Part shown: positions 5,763-5,830 of the stretch, in pieces
Position numbering within the stretch: the stretch's first letter is position 1
How the letters are laid out: every line of letters begins with the position of its first letter
Position numbers and translations under genes: made by a program
Notes under the pieces: model-generated
The model's database searches: none
What the model was told of the DNA's origin: nothing
Seen by the model: the letters and a program-made list of their open reading frames with translations, nothing else
NCBI GenBank assembly: GCA_023425225.1
Contig: JAFADB010000076.1
Location: forward strand, 1-5,830
From: Pseudomonadota bacterium
GTDB lineage: Bacteria; Pseudomonadota; Gammaproteobacteria; Xanthomonadales; Xanthomonadaceae
Length of the DNA stretch: 5,830 nucleotides
Reading direction: 5' to 3'

Positions 5763-5830
5763 CTACGGCTGCGCGACCTTGCGCAGGCGCGTCTCGAACT
5801 CCGGCAGCTCCGGCAGCGCCGGGTCGAGCG
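5763..5830 (-). CDS. Possible C-terminal end of an unidentified minus-strand gene
   Basis: On the minus strand, a frame enters from the right edge, reads LDPALPELPEFETRLRKVAQP and ends at TAG (5765-5763). Codon third positions are mostly G or C, as in the other genes, and the convergent arrangement leaves a sensible 67-bp gap after the glycosyltransferase. With only 22 codons visible there is no recognisable domain, so I give no function. An open frame of this length is easy by chance at this GC content. Confidence 0.45.
   Translation of the reverse strand, partial: LDPALPELPEFETRLRKVAQP

Overview
The window reads as chromosomal DNA of a high-GC gammaproteobacterium. A member of the Xanthomonadaceae (Xanthomonas, Stenotrophomonas or Lysobacter type) fits best. 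This placement is an inference from base composition, codon use and protein style; no taxonomic marker gene is present. There is no rRNA, tRNA, CRISPR array, transposase or prophage gene, and composition is uniform throughout.

The left 3.3 kb holds three genes on the minus strand, read right to left. First is mrcB, the bifunctional peptidoglycan synthase PBP1b (884-3328, GTG start). Eight bases after its stop comes a small TPR lipoprotein (354-875) that looks like an LpoP-type activator of PBP1b. After a strong GC-rich hairpin comes the start of a DinG/YoaA-type helicase (1-283, cut by the window edge). The first two genes form a plausible cell-wall module: a synthase in the inner membrane and its lipoprotein partner on the periplasmic side.

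A 249-bp divergent intergenic region (3329-3577) separates mrcB from a large plus-strand glycosyltransferase gene (3578-5695). That protein fuses an N-terminal GT2 domain to a C-terminal GT4-like domain, as in enzymes that build O-antigen or other surface glycans. The stretch just upstream of this gene is the most unusual part of the window. It holds three imperfect tandem units with a period of 49-51 bp. Most units can fold into two small hairpins, and GGA lies in or near the apical loop each time. Base pairs covary between units, and the loops read GGA only on the strand of the glycosyltransferase. This is the architecture expected of a CsrA/RsmA-binding leader or sponge RNA. I propose RsmA control of the glycosyltransferase, or a small RNA made from this leader.

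The last 68 bases carry what may be the C-terminal end of a minus-strand gene converging on the glycosyltransferase, with a short inverted repeat between them. No gene-free stretch exceeds 300 bases.
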